From Baylisascaris procyonis (Eukaryota; Nematoda; Chromadorea; Rhabditida; Ascarididae), in contig JAZARR010000214.1 of NCBI GenBank assembly GCA_037389465.1, forward strand, positions 5,456,001-5,520,000: 64,000 nt of DNA. The letters are read 5' to 3'. Each line of letters starts with the position of its first letter. Within the stretch, counting starts at the first letter, position 1. Shown piece after piece: positions 62,045-64,000 of the stretch. The translations under genes and the position numbers were made by a program. The notes under the pieces are model-generated. The model saw nothing but the letters and a program-made list of their open reading frames with translations, did not search any database and had not been told where the DNA came from.

Positions 62045-63961
62045 TATAAAATCTTACAAGCAGATAGTTTATCTAAAAACGGCTTAGGTCGTCTAGTTGT
62101 GTCCATCAATAAGCGTTGAGTAAGTGAATCCATTTCTTTTTCCGCCATCATCTGAAAACAATCCTTCCTGTGCTTTGCAAAATTATAAAAAAAGCTAAGG
62201 CTCTATCCGTCCGTCTGCACAAATATTTCAATTCAAGATCTCGCCGTAGCGGTTCGAGCGAGGTTTATGCCTCATCAAGGCCTGTATTCACAAGATTGCC
62301 CTCTCCCCTATTTTGGTCAGTTTCGTGGCCCCTCAAATCCTGGTCCTTGTTGAAGCCTCATATTTTGAATTCCGCCAGATCGAAGAACTGCACTTATGAT
62401 TTCTCTACAAGAAAAGCAAGCAATTTTTGAAAATGGGAAATATTGCCCATGAATCGATCTTGTAGCTAAACACTGCATATTACTACCAAAACAGCCTCAT
62501 TTCTAAAACGAACTCAAAAATCCTATAATATCATATCTTTCGTTGTCACGGAACAATGTTTATAACATTCAGAGGTGTAAGTATGTGTGTTGATGCATTA
62601 GAAGTAATGAGAAGGTCCATATTATGCTGCATCCTGCGTTATCCATGTAATCTACATCCCCTTCAGAAAACCTATTATCAACATATTCGAGCCAAATTTT
62701 AACAGTTCTCCCTAGAAAGAAGTAGCACATCTAATTGCAAAAATGATACCTGAGGTGATACCATCTCGAAATCATCGTCCGATTCATCCGGATCTTTGAA
62801 TCTATCAAAGTCGACCTCAAATAAAGCCTTCATGAGATGATATCGAATAATTTAAAGAATAATTTCACAAAAGTCATTCAGTATCGGAAGCAAATCATAT
62901 CTACCTAAAGAATAAAAAAGTAAAATTACAAAACCAATCGGAGTAAAAAATTGAAAAAATTAGAAACAACTACCCACTCTGAGCCATGAAATACGACCTG
63001 GTTGCTTCGTGATCGTTGGCCACCATCCTTTATTCTTCTTCTTTAGTGTATACACCAATCGACGACCACATCCATCGCTCACCTTTAATTATGAGAGTTA
63101 AATTACTATTGATTAATCGAAAACTTTTAAGTAATTCCGAATGTCGTCCCTTCCAGCAATTTCCTTATCACCTAACAAACACTCTTATAGAGATCTAATA
63201 AATATGTATATAAAAATATGGATATCCGTCAGGTATTTTCATTTTCATCGAAATATGCAATAGTTTTTCTCAAGAAAATCTAAAAAATTCATGAAAAACA
63301 CTAAAAAAATATTTTGGTAAACAATACTTGCTAAAAACATGCGAAGAGGCTTTAGAACTATCAATATTTCATAGAAAATTTTGCGTAAAAATATAATGGA
63401 ATAATTTACAGTGATTTGCATTAAAGATATTATACCCATATTTCCCGCCCTAACAATCTTGTTCTTTCTGCTTTCTAAATCGTCCCAATATCAACTATGA
63501 ACGCGATTGAAGATGAATTAAAAATATTTGCGAAAAAAAAAACAAAAACAAAAATGCTTTAATAAAGAACAGAGCAAAAATTAAGAAGCCATGAGAAAGC
63601 AAGTACACCTCTTTATATAAAGAAAAATCATAAGCTGTTGGAAGTTGAAATATTTTCTTTGAAATTACTTAGTGACTTTTCGCACACCTATAACGTCTTT
63701 AATAATCCTACATAAGCAAGCGACCTGTAAACGGGTATTACTAGGTATTAGATAAAGCGTCAAATACACAACTTAGACCTTGGTTATACGAGGTAAATGT
63801 GTCATAATACTCTTTAAATGCTTATTTCCTTCCCATATTATTGGATAACGCTCAAAACTCTCATTTGGGAATATATCAAAGATTGTCTACCTTATGCATA
63901 GAAACATCATCGAATAGAACAAGCTGAAATGAGTAATCCTTTCGTCCTTGTGCACCGGTGC
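57094..63961 (-). CDS. HACD3: CS-domain very-long-chain 3-hydroxyacyl-CoA dehydratase (HACD3/PTPLAD1 type), 5' end outside window
   Basis: Minus-strand exons in coding order: 63891-63961, 62978-63082, 62750-62815, 62058-62151, 61621-61648, 61257-61335, 60451-60578, 59814-59923, 59515-59621, 59442-59463 (tentative), 57656-57750, 57094-57170. The first three encode the later strands of a p23/CS domain (GAQGRKDYSFQLVLFDD, KGWWPTITKQ, VDFDRFKDPDESDDD), matching HACD3. Membrane segments of the PTPLA dehydratase fold follow: LLYHIQGIATIII, TALQLLDVVHAAL, VIGRLAMLFII, LRYTAWIPLYPTGLILE, FGIFLAVFLLFIFPF. The C-terminus is a basic tail (RKKLEELRKKQE). In LYPTGLILE the Tyr and Glu seven residues apart match the catalytic pair known in yeast PHS1. 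The enzyme dehydrates 3-hydroxyacyl-CoA in the ER elongation cycle. Exon 62058-62151 ends in phase 1 while 61621-61648 needs phase 2, so a small exon or sequence error lies between, next to a (TA)n tract. The loop before the last membrane segment is about 7 residues shorter than in human. Confidence 0.88.
60655..60825. repeat. 22-bp minisatellite inside a HACD3 intron
   Basis: About seven copies of a unit resembling CCACGAAGGAAATTCTAGAAA, with CTGG/CTAG and ACGA/ATGA variants. The final copies are shortened. It lies just upstream (in gene orientation, inside the intron) of the exon 60451-60578. Confidence 0.92.
61959..62042. repeat. (TA)n microsatellite, about 42 units
   Basis: Pure TA run within the HACD3 intron, only 15 nt beyond the donor of exon 62058-62151. 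Frames reading through it on either strand give (YI)n and are not protein. Confidence 0.95.
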
Positions 63962-64000
63962 CTATCGAACAAAAATCAAAAACATTGCCCGATATCGCAT
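63962..64000. other. Intron of the HACD3 gene, running off the window
   Basis: On the minus strand this precedes the acceptor of exon 63891-63961. The first exon or exons, carrying the start codon and first CS-domain strands, must lie right of the window. Confidence 0.5.

Overview
This is a eukaryotic, AT-rich window with split genes. Splice acceptors are mostly TTTCAG or TTTTAG, exons are short (about 30-230 nt), (TA)n tracts are common, and the proteins look metazoan. The style suggests a nematode; that is an inference, and the species cannot be named from the sequence. There is no sign of prokaryotic operons, CRISPR or viral genes. All seven genes were assembled by hand from exons that join in phase, because single open frames capture only pieces of them.

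Layout, left to right. At 335-2503 (+) is the 3' end of a PPP4R2-like gene, the regulatory subunit 2 of protein phosphatase 4. At 7264-22660 (+) is a complete 22-exon importin-7 (IPO7/RanBP7) gene of about 1,059 codons whose exons match the family from N- to C-terminus. At 25676-30079 (+) is a six-exon HAD-superfamily phosphatase-like gene of the ACAD10/EPHX2 N-domain type. At 30611-31345 lie two converging tRNA-derived SINE-like elements, one carrying a 159-bp tandem array. At 32574-35589 (+) is an unrecognised gene for a small Cys-rich, single-pass membrane protein. At 36951-43616 (+) is a nine-exon gene ending in an SH2-like domain that lacks the usual phosphotyrosine-binding arginine. At 48026-50093 (+) is a two-exon gene for a 105-residue protein with a textbook PP1-docking RVxF motif, preceded by a TATA box. 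At 57094-63961 (-) is a CS-domain 3-hydroxyacyl-CoA dehydratase (HACD3-type) gene whose 5' end lies beyond the window.

The genes do not form one obvious pathway. Two touch phosphatase regulation (PPP4R2 and the RVxF protein), one nuclear import, one very-long-chain fatty-acid elongation and one tyrosine-type signalling. The rest is intergenic DNA with microsatellites, minisatellites, hairpins and inserted repeats. The least ordinary signals are the SINE array with repeated B boxes, the arginine-less SH2 gene, the RVxF microprotein, a 23-bp perfect inverted repeat inside a pair of direct repeats near 51.2-51.7 kb, an intronic G-quadruplex motif in IPO7, and six TGACGTCA palindromes confined to 33.8-53.6 kb.
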